A stretch of DNA of 64,000 nt, taken from assembly GCA_036272055.1 (NCBI GenBank), contig DATAZL010000032.1, positions 1-64,000 on the forward strand, read 5' to 3'. Made by a program: the position numbers and the translations under genes. The notes under the pieces are model-generated. The model did not search any database. It saw only the letters and a program-made list of their open reading frames with translations, and had not been told where the DNA came from. Positions 50,991 through 60,068 of this stretch are shown here, piece by piece. Source of the stretch: DASZVB01 sp036272055 (lineage in GTDB: Bacteria > Myxococcota_A > Polyangia > Polyangiales > Polyangiaceae). Position 1 is the first letter of the stretch. Every line of letters starts with the position of its first letter.

Positions 50991-51452
50991 TCAGATCGAA
51001 TACCGCAGCACGGGCGGTCCCTCGAGAGAAGCTCGCTGCACGCGCGCGACCAGATCGGCGAGCGTCGTGCTCTCGAGTAATTTCACGGAAGATTCGTACA
51101 TTTCCTGAAGCACCAGGCGAACGCCGCAGGTCGCCTCGTCCTTGCAGCCCTCGCAGCGCTGGTACGCGGTGCGACTCAAACATGGGACGGGCGCGAGCGA
51201 GCCGTCGAGCACGCGCATCACTGACGCGATGGAGATCTTCTGAGGGACGACGGCTAGGTAATAGCCGCCTCCCCTGCCCTTGCGGCTGCGCACGAAGCCG
51301 TGCTGCTTCAGCTCCGCGAGGATGAGCTCCAGGAACTTTCTCGGGATGTCTTCGCGCTCCGCGATCTCGGCGATGAGAACGGGCTCGTCCGGCGTCGCGG
51401 TAGCCAGGTACGAGAGCGCCTTGAGCGCGTACTTCGTCTTCATCGTGATCAT
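50991..51452 (-). CDS. Rrf2-family transcriptional regulator with four-Cys cluster (153 aa)
   Basis: The winged-HTH N terminus (MKTKYALKALSYLATATPDE, EREDIPRKFLELILAELKQH) and the wing VRSRKGRGGGYYLA are typical of Rrf2/IscR/CymR. The C-terminal part has cysteines at CLSRTAYQRCEGC and ATCGVRL, enough for an Fe-S cluster or thiol switch. It is the first gene of the sulfate operon, so it likely controls its own promoter in response to sulfur or redox state. Start at 51452 or ATG 51443. Confidence 0.87.
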   Translation of the reverse strand: MITMKTKYALKALSYLATATPDEPVLIAEIAEREDIPRKFLELILAELKQHGFVRSRKGRGGGYYLAVVPQKISIASVMRVLDGSLAPVPCLSRTAYQRCEGCKDEATCGVRLVLQEMYESSVKLLESTTLADLVARVQRASLEGPPVLRYSI

Positions 51453-51616
51453 CGATGAATCCGGACGGGTACAGACAGAACTACCCTGCTCTTTGGGCGG
51501 TTATCCAGTTGAAATGTCAGAGTAATCTGGAGCAACTCGAATCTCCCATTATTCCGATAGAGTTTTCTTAGCTTCTGGGTCCGCGGACGTCAATGCCTTA
51601 CCGGCCGCGCACGCGC
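51453..51616. promoter_or_regulatory. Promoter region of the Rrf2-sulfate operon
   Basis: A relatively AT-rich stretch (51,505-51,580) on the minus strand reads aactctatcggaataatggg, a candidate Rrf2-type operator or core promoter. It is the only long gap within 12 kb of minus-strand genes. The binding site is inferred from position and base composition only. Readthrough from the TonB operon cannot be excluded because no terminator is obvious. Confidence 0.4.
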
Positions 51617-52657
51617 TCAGCGCACGTCAATCCGGTAGGTACTCCACGTGACGCCTCCGCGGTCGTCGCGAATGACGGCCCAGACGACATCGGCGCCAGC
51701 CTTCGACGGAGCGGTCCACATCGTCTGCGCCCGCGCCTCGTCGGGGTCGCTCTCGGACACCCCGGTCCGTCGCTCCGAGAAGTCGCCCGCGGTCGCGTAC
51801 CAGGTGACCGCGATCCCTTCGCGCCGGTCGACGATCTGGTCGGCGACGGCGTCGAACCAGGCGTACGTCTCGGCGCCCGTGCATCCCTTGCTCACGCCGG
51901 CAGGGCAGTCGTCGGCGCAGGACGTCGCGTCCTCCCGCTCGCCGCAGATGCCGTCACCGCAGACGGATTTTCGCGGGCAGCTCGCCCACTCCGCCTTGAG
52001 CGTCACCGTCGTTCCGCGGCGGAGCGAGACCGATGCGGAATCGCCGTCCGGCATCAGCACGGTACTCCCGTCTAGCCGCAGCGTGTCGATGCGCGGATTC
52101 TCGTTCACGCGGTAGCGCGACCCGAACTCGACGCGCTCGTCGGGCGACAGACCGGGCACGCCGCAGTTCAGGCGCACCGCGCCGAGCGTCGGCGCGTCGG
52201 CGAGGAACGCGACGATGGGCTGGTAATAGCCGCCCGTCGGATCCGGATCGACGGGACGCCCGCCGGTCTGCCCGGCCTTGGGCGGCGGCGGGTTCGGACC
52301 GAAGAGACTGCACGCCTCGCGAGGAACCGCGCCGGTCACCTCGTCCCCGCGTCCCGCGGTTTGCTCGACCGAACCGTCTGCGCCTCTGCCGAGGCATGCC
52401 TCACTGACCGCGCCGAGCTCGGTCAGCGGCTTTCTGTCGAGGCAGAGCTCCCAGTCCACGGCGGGAGTGCGCACATCGGGCGGCGCGGCGACGAGCGCCG
52501 TGAACGTCACGGCCGCTGCCGGAGCGGCCTCCGCCGGAGTCGTCGCGACGGCGAGCAATCGCGGTCTGGCGACCGTCGCGAGGTCGTCGGTCACCGTCGG
52601 GATGCACGCGCTCACCGACATGAATCCGGCAGCCGCGACGAGAAGGGCGTGTCGCAT
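51617..52657 (-). CDS. Exported lipoprotein with Cys-rich CGDG module (346 aa)
   Basis: The ATG at 52657 overlaps the receptor's stop codon (TGATG). A lipobox (GFMSVSACIPT) precedes a beta-rich domain, then CPRKSVCGDGICGERED and SCADDCPAG, the CGDGxCG...CxxDC module frequent in myxobacterial surface proteins. A further beta domain (DVVWAVIRDDRGGVTWSTYR) ends the protein. Its place after the TonB-dependent receptor suggests a surface accessory lipoprotein of that uptake system. Confidence 0.75.
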   Translation of the reverse strand: MRHALLVAAAGFMSVSACIPTVTDDLATVARPRLLAVATTPAEAAPAAAVTFTALVAAPPDVRTPAVDWELCLDRKPLTELGAVSEACLGRGADGSVEQTAGRGDEVTGAVPREACSLFGPNPPPPKAGQTGGRPVDPDPTGGYYQPIVAFLADAPTLGAVRLNCGVPGLSPDERVEFGSRYRVNENPRIDTLRLDGSTVLMPDGDSASVSLRRGTTVTLKAEWASCPRKSVCGDGICGEREDATSCADDCPAGVSKGCTGAETYAWFDAVADQIVDRREGIAVTWYATAGDFSERRTGVSESDPDEARAQTMWTAPSKAGADVVWAVIRDDRGGVTWSTYRIDVR

Positions 52658-55332
52658 CAAAACGTCCATTTCGCGCCGGCGATCGGCAAGATGGGAAGAC
52701 CGCGGATGTACCGCTTCTGCGAGTAGTCGGCGGAGTACACGATCTCCTCGTAGTTGGTGCGGTCGGTGACGTTCTGGACGTCGAGGTACGCTTCGAGCTC
52801 CGTGCCGGCGAGCTTCCATCGCTTCGAGAACCGGACGTCGAGCTGCACGAACGCCGGGATGCGCTCGGTGTTACGGGTGCCGAGCACCGGATCATAAAGA
52901 TCGCGTCGCGAGTCGTAGTAGGCACCGACGACCGGCGTGCGCGGATACCCCGTCGCGTAACGGAAACGCGCGCCGACGTCGTACCCCTTGCCGAGGTCGT
53001 ATGACGCGAGCGCCGTCAGGACGTGGGTCTGGTCGTAGTCGAAGAGCCGGTACGGCGTGCCCGGTGCGTCCTGCCGCTCGCTCCGGAGTAGCGTGTACGC
53101 GACCCAGCCGAAGAGCCCGTGCGCGAGCTCACGACGGAGCAGGACCTGCGCGCCGAAGGAACGCCCCTGCCCTGCGCCGACGAGCGCCTGCGCGAGCAGC
53201 GGCGCAGGCGACGGATTGCGAACGGCGAGCCCGTCGGAGTGAGAATAGAACACCGTGGTCTCGGCGTTGAGGAGCGACGCGAGCTTCACGTTCATGCCGA
53301 ATAGCAGGTGCGTCGCGACGGAGAGCCCGAGGAGCGGGTTTCCGAATACGGGCGACAGATCGGCGGCCGCGGGCGGCTGGTGATACTTGCCATAGGCGGC
53401 CTTGAACGTGACGCGATTCGTCAGTGCGTAGCGCGCCGAGAGCCGCGGTTCGATGGAGACGTCCCCGACGTACGCGCCCGACGATGGGCCGTCACCCTGC
53501 TTCGGAAAGCGACGGCTCACGCTCATGAAGAGCGGCTCGAGCCGCAATCCGGGGATCACGTGGAGCTTGTCCGAGAACAACCCGAAGTCACCCTCGGCGT
53601 AGGGAGCGGCACTGCCGATGATGGCGTTCCACTGGTCGGCGTTGACCTGGTCGCCAGGCGGCTGACCGAAGATGTGGGCATCTCCCTCGCGCGGCGGTGA
53701 TGCGATCGAGCCCGAGCGATGCGCGTCCGCGACGGTCGCTTCGAGATCGAGCCCCACGTTGGCGTTCAGGAACGGCGCAACTTGCCCGCGGTAACTCGCG
53801 CGGAGACCGTAGTTCATCGAGCGGACGTCGACCGACGTCGGCGTCCCGCCGAACTGCTCGACGAGCGACGAGTGGTCTCTGCCGACCCAGGGCACGATCG
53901 ATATGAGGGAACCATTACCGGGGAGCTTCTCGTAGCGCGCGTAGATGCGGTCGAAATAGAGGTCCTGGGTCTGGCTCTTCCGCTGCGCGGGATCGGCGCT
54001 CGCGACGCTTCGCTGGAGGGTGTCCGACGAGAGAAGGCCACCGACCTCGACGAACTCCTTGTCCGAGTCGCGATACCGGATGGCGGCTTGCCCGTCGTAG
54101 TACTTCGGGATCGGGAAGAACTCCCCGACGTCGCGGGACGTCACCTGGTCTAGGGCCCAGTCGAGGTGGCTCCGGCGCACCGCGCCCTCGATGCGCCACT
54201 TGTCCGAGATGCGCCCGTTGACCTGTGCCGAGGCGTCGAGAAAGTCGAGCTGCACGCTACCGTGCAGGCGGTCGTCGCTCGGCGCGCGCTTCTCGATCGT
54301 CACCAGGCCCCCGAGACCGCGTCCGTAGGTGACACCGTAACCGCCGGGCGTGAGCTCGACCGAGCGCACGAGGTCGGTATGGACGACGGAGCGCAATCCG
54401 CCGAAGTGATAGAGCAAGGGCACACGCACGCCGTCGACGTACACGCGGGTGTCCTCCGGCGCGGCACCCCACACCACGACGGCGCCGGAACCTGCCGTCG
54501 CGCGCGACACGCCGGGCATGCTCTCGACGATCTTGAGCACGTCGCCCTGGGTACCTGCGACGCGCCGGGCCTGTTCGGCCTCGACGACCGTGGAGACGAT
54601 CTGCTTCGTGAGCTTCGGCGCGATGATGACGATCTCGAGGTCGTCCGAGTCCTCGCTCCCTGCCGTCGCGGGAGGGGCGAGCTCGACGTCGTACGTCGCG
54701 TCGAGTTTCTTCCCGGCCTCGAACGTCTCCTCGGTCTGCATCGCCTTCAGATCGGCACGCGACAGCGACACGCGGTGACTACCTGGAGAGACCTTCTCGA
54801 AGTGGAAATGGCCGGCGGCGTCGGTGATCGCCTTCTGCCCGTCGTCGAGCGCAACCTCGACGCCGGCGAACGCATCGGCAGCGCCGAGTTTCTTCACCGT
54901 GCCGTCGAAGACCGCCGTCGTGGGCGCGTCCGTCTTCAGCACGAACTGGTACCGGTACTGGATGCGCATCGCGGCCGGCTGATTGTCGATCTCCGCCGGC
55001 GTGAAGAGAAACTGACGGACCGCCGCGATCGCGGCCTCGTCGAAGATCGTTCCCGCCGAGGTCACGACGGCCACGTCGTCGACGGTACCCGTCGCAGAGA
55101 TCGCGATGAGGAGCACCACGGAGGCGGAACGCCCCGCGGTCTTCTCCGCCTCGGGATAGGGCGCCTCGACGAACTTCACGAGCGCGGGCGGCTTCGTGAG
55201 GACCGGCTTGCGCTCGTGCTCCACCGGGGCTGCGCCCTGCGCATGCGCTAGACGCGCCGTGCCCGCCACGAGCAGGACGAGGATCGTGCCGAGCCGGCGC
55301 GTCCACGCGACCCAGCGACGCGGGGTCACCAT
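52657..55332 (-). CDS. TonB-dependent receptor with N-terminal TonB-like domain (891 aa)
   Basis: After a signal peptide (TILVLLVAGTARLAHAQ) residues 45-125 form a TonB C-terminal-like domain (VVLLIAISATGTVDDVAVVT, IFDEAAIAAVRQFLFTPAEI). A carboxypeptidase-like module follows (AFAGVEVALDDGQKAITDAA). The plug (VLKIVESMPGVSRATAGSGA, EDTRVYVDGVRVPLLYHFGG) and a 22-strand-type barrel end in ILPIAGAKWTF. Such TonB-fused receptors are common in Myxococcota. Substrate unknown. It is co-directional with TonB, ExbD and ExbB genes. Confidence 0.88.
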   Translation of the reverse strand: MVTPRRWVAWTRRLGTILVLLVAGTARLAHAQGAAPVEHERKPVLTKPPALVKFVEAPYPEAEKTAGRSASVVLLIAISATGTVDDVAVVTSAGTIFDEAAIAAVRQFLFTPAEIDNQPAAMRIQYRYQFVLKTDAPTTAVFDGTVKKLGAADAFAGVEVALDDGQKAITDAAGHFHFEKVSPGSHRVSLSRADLKAMQTEETFEAGKKLDATYDVELAPPATAGSEDSDDLEIVIIAPKLTKQIVSTVVEAEQARRVAGTQGDVLKIVESMPGVSRATAGSGAVVVWGAAPEDTRVYVDGVRVPLLYHFGGLRSVVHTDLVRSVELTPGGYGVTYGRGLGGLVTIEKRAPSDDRLHGSVQLDFLDASAQVNGRISDKWRIEGAVRRSHLDWALDQVTSRDVGEFFPIPKYYDGQAAIRYRDSDKEFVEVGGLLSSDTLQRSVASADPAQRKSQTQDLYFDRIYARYEKLPGNGSLISIVPWVGRDHSSLVEQFGGTPTSVDVRSMNYGLRASYRGQVAPFLNANVGLDLEATVADAHRSGSIASPPREGDAHIFGQPPGDQVNADQWNAIIGSAAPYAEGDFGLFSDKLHVIPGLRLEPLFMSVSRRFPKQGDGPSSGAYVGDVSIEPRLSARYALTNRVTFKAAYGKYHQPPAAADLSPVFGNPLLGLSVATHLLFGMNVKLASLLNAETTVFYSHSDGLAVRNPSPAPLLAQALVGAGQGRSFGAQVLLRRELAHGLFGWVAYTLLRSERQDAPGTPYRLFDYDQTHVLTALASYDLGKGYDVGARFRYATGYPRTPVVGAYYDSRRDLYDPVLGTRNTERIPAFVQLDVRFSKRWKLAGTELEAYLDVQNVTDRTNYEEIVYSADYSQKRYIRGLPILPIAGAKWTF

Positions 55333-55384
55333 CGAACGAGGTACCGCTGAGCGAAGTGACGAGCGACGAGGACCGCGAGCGCAC

Positions 55385-56107
55385 TCATCCAAGGTTGAAC
55401 CGCATCGAGATGGTGAACGTCGCGCGCACGGGCTTGCCGCACTGAATGGCGGGCTCGAACGTCGCCTGGCGTGCCGCGGCGAGAGCCGCCTCGTCGAGGC
55501 CATACCCGAGGCCGGCGAGGATCGAGGCGTCGACGACCTTGCCGGTCTCGTCGACGGTGATCCGCACGCGAACCTTGCCCTCGACCCCGGCGGCGGTCGC
55601 GTTCGCGTTGTACGAGGGCTGCGGCACCGAGACCGGGTGGGGCTTCGTGGCCGGTTCGTCACAGGCCGGCCCCGTCGAACTCGGACCTGCCTGCGCAGCG
55701 AACGCGCGATGTACGGGCGCCGTGCGCGGCGCTGCCGCCGCTTGCCCCGCGGGGAGCCCGAGCGGCACTGCCACGCCATCTCCACCGACCGCGCCACTGA
55801 GCGACAGCCCGAAATCCGGCAGAGCATCCGCGAGCGCGACGCGGGACCGCGCGACGGGCGGTGGTGGCGTGTTCACCGCGGGAGGCGGCGGTGCCGGCGC
55901 AGCGACTCGCCGCGCGACGTGATGTTCGAGCTTGGGCGGCTCGGGCTCGACCACGGCCTTCGGCGGTTCCTTCTTCGGCTTCGGGACGTCGGCCATCTCG
56001 ATCGCCGTTGCCGCGTGCGACTCGCTGACGTGCATGCGGCCGAGACCGACGGCGAGCGCGACGTGGGCGCCGACGCTGAAGACGAAGAAAGGAGTACGAC
56101 CCGACAT
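55385..56107 (-). CDS. tonB: TonB-family energy transducer (240 aa)
   Basis: One N-terminal TM segment (FVFSVGAHVALAVGLGRM), a Pro/Lys/Glu-rich spacer (PKPKKEPPKAVVEPEPPK) and a C-terminal TonB domain (VRVRITVDETGKVVDASILA, LDEAALAAARQATFEPAIQC). It transmits the proton motive force to the outer membrane. It follows ExbD by 12 bases. Confidence 0.88.
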   Translation of the reverse strand: MSGRTPFFVFSVGAHVALAVGLGRMHVSESHAATAIEMADVPKPKKEPPKAVVEPEPPKLEHHVARRVAAPAPPPPAVNTPPPPVARSRVALADALPDFGLSLSGAVGGDGVAVPLGLPAGQAAAAPRTAPVHRAFAAQAGPSSTGPACDEPATKPHPVSVPQPSYNANATAAGVEGKVRVRITVDETGKVVDASILAGLGYGLDEAALAAARQATFEPAIQCGKPVRATFTISMRFNLG

Positions 56108-56119
56108 GCGCGTGCCCGT

Positions 56120-56536
56120 TTACTTGGAGCGCTCCACGTTGATGGCGAACTTGGTGATGCCCTCGAGCTTCGCGGCATCGATGACGCCGACGACCTGGCC
56201 GTGATAGGCGAACTCGTCCGCCGTGATCACGAGGCTCACCTCTTTCGAGCTGGCCTTCGCAGCACGGAGCTTCGCGGGCAGCTCGGTCTTCGTGACGGGC
56301 GCGTCGTTGAAGAGCAGCTTGCCGTCCTTGGTGATGGTCACGACGTAGGTCCGCGCGACCTGCTCGTCCGACGTCGCCGTCTTCGGGAGCTCGACCTTGA
56401 GGCTCTGCGACACGATGTACGTCGCGGACACCATCATGATGACGAGGAGCACGAGCACCACGTCCACCATGGGGGTGACGTTGATGCCGACGATGCCGCC
56501 CCTGCTCCCACCACGCGATTGCGTCACGGATGCCAT
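56120..56536 (-). CDS. exbD: ExbD/TolR-family biopolymer transport protein (138 aa)
   Basis: A single TM segment near the N terminus with the conserved Asp: IVGINVTPMVDVVLVLLVIM. Periplasmic domain residues VVTITKDGKLLFNDAPVTKT are typical of ExbD/TolR. Located between ExbB and TonB genes. Confidence 0.92.
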   Translation of the reverse strand: MASVTQSRGGSRGGIVGINVTPMVDVVLVLLVIMMVSATYIVSQSLKVELPKTATSDEQVARTYVVTITKDGKLLFNDAPVTKTELPAKLRAAKASSKEVSLVITADEFAYHGQVVGVIDAAKLEGITKFAINVERSK

Positions 56537-56538
56537 GA

Positions 56539-57282
56539 CTAGGCCGCTCCGATGGCGCTCGGGTATTCCGGGTCGAGCGACGCCGACCGTTGCTCCTCGG
56601 CGGGCTGTGCGAAGGATTCGTGAGCACGGAGCGCTTGCCGTTTCTCACCGAGCGACGGGTCCGCCTTGAGGTAAGCGGTGATGAGCTTGGTGAGGGCGAG
56701 CGCGTCGGTCTCCACCTCGCCGATGCGCTTCTGCACGACGTTGTAGGCGACGACGGCGGGGATCGCGACGAAGAGCCCGACGCCGGTCGCGACGAGCGCC
56801 TCGGCGATGCCGGCCATCACGCCGCCCATCGCCGACGTGTTCTTTCCCGCGTCTCCGAGACGCTGGAACGAGATGATGACGCCGAGCACCGTGCCGAGGA
56901 GCCCGACGAACGGCGCGTTGTTACCGAGCGTGCCGAGGAAGTTCAGCCCGCGCTCGAGCTCCTTCTTCACGCGGGCGAGCTCGTAGTCGACGACGTCGCT
57001 GATGGCGGCGGTGCCGCACCCCGCCCAGCGGAGCGCCTCGCGCGCGACCCGGGCCTCGAACGACAAGCTCCGTGCGAGGACCGCGTCGGCGCCGTCGAGA
57101 TCACCGGCGTCGAGCTTCTTGCCGAGCTCTCCGCGGAGCGCGTCGAGATCGACGGCCCGCTTCCGGAAGAAGAGCCATCGCTCCGCCATCGTCGAGAAGG
57201 AGAGGACCGATAGCCCGAGCAGGACGTAGAGCACCCACGAGCTGCCGAGCAACGCGACTTTCAGTAATCGTTCGATGATCAT
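56539..57282 (-). CDS. exbB: ExbB/TolQ/MotA-family proton channel protein (247 aa)
   Basis: Three TM segments: LLGSSWVLYVLLGLSVLSFS, GTLGNNAPFVGLLGTVLGVI and AEALVATGVGLFVAIPAVVA, each a hallmark of the family. It forms the proton-conducting motor with ExbD. The gene lies 79 bases downstream of the YfaP-like lipoprotein gene. Confidence 0.92.
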   Translation of the reverse strand: MIIERLLKVALLGSSWVLYVLLGLSVLSFSTMAERWLFFRKRAVDLDALRGELGKKLDAGDLDGADAVLARSLSFEARVAREALRWAGCGTAAISDVVDYELARVKKELERGLNFLGTLGNNAPFVGLLGTVLGVIISFQRLGDAGKNTSAMGGVMAGIAEALVATGVGLFVAIPAVVAYNVVQKRIGEVETDALALTKLITAYLKADPSLGEKRQALRAHESFAQPAEEQRSASLDPEYPSAIGAA

Positions 57283-57360
57283 GAGCGTGACCTTTCTCCG
57301 AGTGACCGCCGGGGTTGCCGGGGACGATGCGTCGTGCGCGAGCCCGGGTGGGCCGCCGTG

Positions 57361-58359
57361 CTAGTTGCTGTCGAACTCCGTGATGAAGAGGCCCCTGCCG
57401 GCTCCGCCGTTCTCGTCGAGCTGGAGGAGCTCACCGGCGGTGTCGAAGGTCTGGACGACCTGGTACGTGCCGGCCTTCTTGGCCGCGCGCCCGGCGTGAA
57501 ACGACAGCTCGAACCGGGCGGAAGCCTGGCCGCACGAGTCGAAGAGATTCGCGTAGACGAGGTAGTGCCCCTTCGCGGGCTTCTCCTGGAACACGAGGTC
57601 TTCGCGCTGATGACCGTCCACGACGCACCCCGCGTTCGAGTCGCGGTCGAGCGTCCCGACGTCCGCCGGAAGCGGAGTCGGGATCCCCGCGTCGCCCTCC
57701 GCAGGTACGGTGCTCGGATGCTTGGCGTCGACGAGCTTTCCGTCCGGCGCAACGACCTCCAGATCCAGGTCGACGGGTGCGTCCCACGACAGGCTGATCA
57801 CGAGCGCCGGCGGCGCGATCGTCGGACGGCACGCATTCAGGTTGTCCGGAATGACCGGCGCGATGCAGATCGGCTGATCGAACTGGGTGCCTGCGCCGCC
57901 GTGCTCGTCGAGCGCTACGAAGAGCAGATCACGGCTTCCGACCGGTACCTGGTCCGAGAAATCGACGGTGACGCCGAACTGATACTCGCCGTTGTTCAGC
58001 GGATCGGCCGCGCCGACCGGGACGAGCCAGTAACCGGAGCCAGCGCCCTTCAACGCGACCGCCACTGCCGCCGCGCTCGGCGATGCACGACCGGTGTAGA
58101 CCTTGTCGGTCGCGCCGGCGAAGGTGACGCCGCTCTGCGCGGGCAATGACGTGATGCCGGGCAGCGACGGCTTCGCTCCAGCAGCGATCCGTGCCGCCGA
58201 CAGAGGCGCGCTACCGGGAAGCTTTCCGGTCTTGAAGCGCGCGTTCTCCTTGAGGAGCGAGTCGTGGACCTGGAGCGGCTCGTTCGCGCCCTCCGAGAGC
58301 GTCTCGTTCGAGCAGGCGCACATCAGGAGAGCGGCGACGGAGGAGGCGAGGCGTTTCAC
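57361..58359 (-). CDS. Exported lipoprotein with YfaP/DUF2135-like domain (332 aa)
   Basis: A lipobox (AALLMCACSNE) is followed by a beta-rich N-terminal domain. The C-terminal part (SWDAPVDLDLEVVAPDGKLV, LDRDSNAGCVVDGHQREDL, KGHYLVYANLFDSCGQ) resembles the YfaP/DUF2135 domain, where an acidic metal-like loop precedes a Gly-rich strand. It overlaps the porin gene by four bases. Function in the uptake system is unknown. Confidence 0.7.
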   Translation of the reverse strand: MKRLASSVAALLMCACSNETLSEGANEPLQVHDSLLKENARFKTGKLPGSAPLSAARIAAGAKPSLPGITSLPAQSGVTFAGATDKVYTGRASPSAAAVAVALKGAGSGYWLVPVGAADPLNNGEYQFGVTVDFSDQVPVGSRDLLFVALDEHGGAGTQFDQPICIAPVIPDNLNACRPTIAPPALVISLSWDAPVDLDLEVVAPDGKLVDAKHPSTVPAEGDAGIPTPLPADVGTLDRDSNAGCVVDGHQREDLVFQEKPAKGHYLVYANLFDSCGQASARFELSFHAGRAAKKAGTYQVVQTFDTAGELLQLDENGGAGRGLFITEFDSN

Positions 58360-59900
58360 AGGTTCACCTGTAGCCGCGCCGTCCAGGTGTCGTTCCTGGC
58401 GTCGGTCGGGACGCCGCTCGCGGTGCGGCCCAGGTAATCCTGGACGAAGTCGTACTCGAAGAGGAGGCGTCCCCAGCGCGGCACTGCCAGACCCACGACC
58501 GGCGAGAACGTGCGCACCGTCTGCGTGCGCGGAAGGAAGTTGCCGCGCCGCTGCTCGAAGACGTCCGCGTTCGGATCGTAGACCGAGAAGCGGAAGCCGG
58601 CGAAGCCGTAGCGAGTGATGTCCTGGGTCACCGCGGCGTAGCCACCGAGCTGACGGACGTCGACGCCGCCGCTCGACGACGACAGCGGATCCGACACGAG
58701 ATAACCGCGGTCGTAGTTCTTGCTCGCGTACACCTCGCCGTAGACGTGCGTCTCGCCCAGCGACGTCCGCACACGCACGCCGAGGTCCAGACCGAGTGCC
58801 CAGCGGTCGAAGTTCTTCGACGGCGTCGCGGCAGAGCCCGGCTTGCCGGACACCTCCGTCGATTCGGCGACGCCGTTCTCGTTCTGGTCCTGCCAGACGA
58901 GGGTGCCCTTCGTCGCCGGAGTTCCCGCGTGAAATCCCTTGCCGGTCGCGAAGGACGTACCGATGCCGAGATCCACCGCGTTCGTCACCTTCACGGCGGC
59001 GCCGAAGCGCCCGGTGACGTCTTTTGCCGAGTTCGGGTCGTGCGGAAGCCCGTGGAAGTCCACCGGTTCGCCGTTGGAGACGGCGACCGCGTAGCGCAGG
59101 AACGTCGCCGCTCCCGATATCTTCACGCCCGCGTCCATCTTCGTCGGGAAGAGCGCCGACGACGCGAGCGACCGCTCGGCGAAGGTGCGCGTCCGATCCG
59201 GCTCGAGAAGCTCGTACCCGAACGGCAGATCCGTGATGCCGGCAGTGACCATCACCACGGGCGCGAGCTCCTCCGGGTTCTCACCGCGGTAGAAGAGCGA
59301 CACCTCGGCTAGCCGGATCCCGACGTCCATGCCGCTCACGGTGTTGGCGTCGAGCTCGAAGGTCGCAGCAGCGTACTTCCAGCCGCGGTCGGCGCGAAAG
59401 CGTGCGCGCCGCACGTAGAAACGATCCAGGTTGAGCGGCGCGCCGCTCTGCGCGAGCTGATCTTCCGACGCCTGGCTGTGAAGACAATCCGCCTGCAGAT
59501 AGCCGCCGATGCCGAACCCGGGGTGTGCGGTCGGTGAGTAACCGGCACCCTCCAGCGTGACCGCGTTCTCCTCGTACTCGTGACGTACCCGCGCAGCCTT
59601 CAGGGCTTCCTGGCGTGCGCGCTCTTCGAGCGCAGCAAGGCGTCGTTCGAGCACCGAGACGCGCTCGACGTCGCTCGTCGTCTCCGGAGCAGAACTGACC
59701 GGAGACGGAGGCGTCACAGGAGGCGCTTGCGGCGGGGGCACCACGGGTGCCGGTGCTGGCGACGCGGGCTGGGCCGGAACTTCGAGGTCTTCGTCCGTCC
59801 CTTCCGACTGCGCTGCCGGGGGTGAGGATGCCTGCGCGCGGCCGAGAGAGGACACCAGCAGAAGAGCCAGCGACGAGGAGATCGAAAGAGCACGTTTCAA
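58356..59900 (-). CDS. Phosphate-selective-type porin, OprO/OprP family (514 aa)
   Basis: A signal peptide (LALLLVSSLGRAQASS) and Pro-rich linker precede a coiled coil (RRLAALEERARQEALKAARV). The barrel carries family hallmarks FYVRRARFRADRGWKYAAAT, GMDVGIRLAEVSLFYRG and TAGITDLPFGYELLEPDRTR. Family members form trimeric channels for phosphate or other anions. It is co-operonic with a PstS-like protein, ExbB/ExbD/TonB and a TonB receptor, hence an uptake role. Confidence 0.87.
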   Translation of the reverse strand: MKRALSISSSLALLLVSSLGRAQASSPPAAQSEGTDEDLEVPAQPASPAPAPVVPPPQAPPVTPPSPVSSAPETTSDVERVSVLERRLAALEERARQEALKAARVRHEYEENAVTLEGAGYSPTAHPGFGIGGYLQADCLHSQASEDQLAQSGAPLNLDRFYVRRARFRADRGWKYAAATFELDANTVSGMDVGIRLAEVSLFYRGENPEELAPVVMVTAGITDLPFGYELLEPDRTRTFAERSLASSALFPTKMDAGVKISGAATFLRYAVAVSNGEPVDFHGLPHDPNSAKDVTGRFGAAVKVTNAVDLGIGTSFATGKGFHAGTPATKGTLVWQDQNENGVAESTEVSGKPGSAATPSKNFDRWALGLDLGVRVRTSLGETHVYGEVYASKNYDRGYLVSDPLSSSSGGVDVRQLGGYAAVTQDITRYGFAGFRFSVYDPNADVFEQRRGNFLPRTQTVRTFSPVVGLAVPRWGRLLFEYDFVQDYLGRTASGVPTDARNDTWTARLQVNL

Positions 59901-60068
59901 GACGAGAATTCCATGTCGGGACGTGAGGACGCCCTCGCCATTCGCACCGGCGATCGCGCACGTGGTCGGGAGACGCTCGAGGCGTCGCAGCGATCGCGGC
60001 GGAGCTTTCGAGCTGCTTCCACCGCGATCTAGCTGTTATTCCATCGAACAAATAGACTAAATGAGAAA
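59901..60068. other. Intergenic region between porin and the PstS-like pair
   Basis: The 168-base gap holds an AT-rich stretch (ttccatcgaacaaatagac, about 60,040-60,058) that may carry a porin promoter on the minus strand. No box can be called with confidence. Confidence 0.35.
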
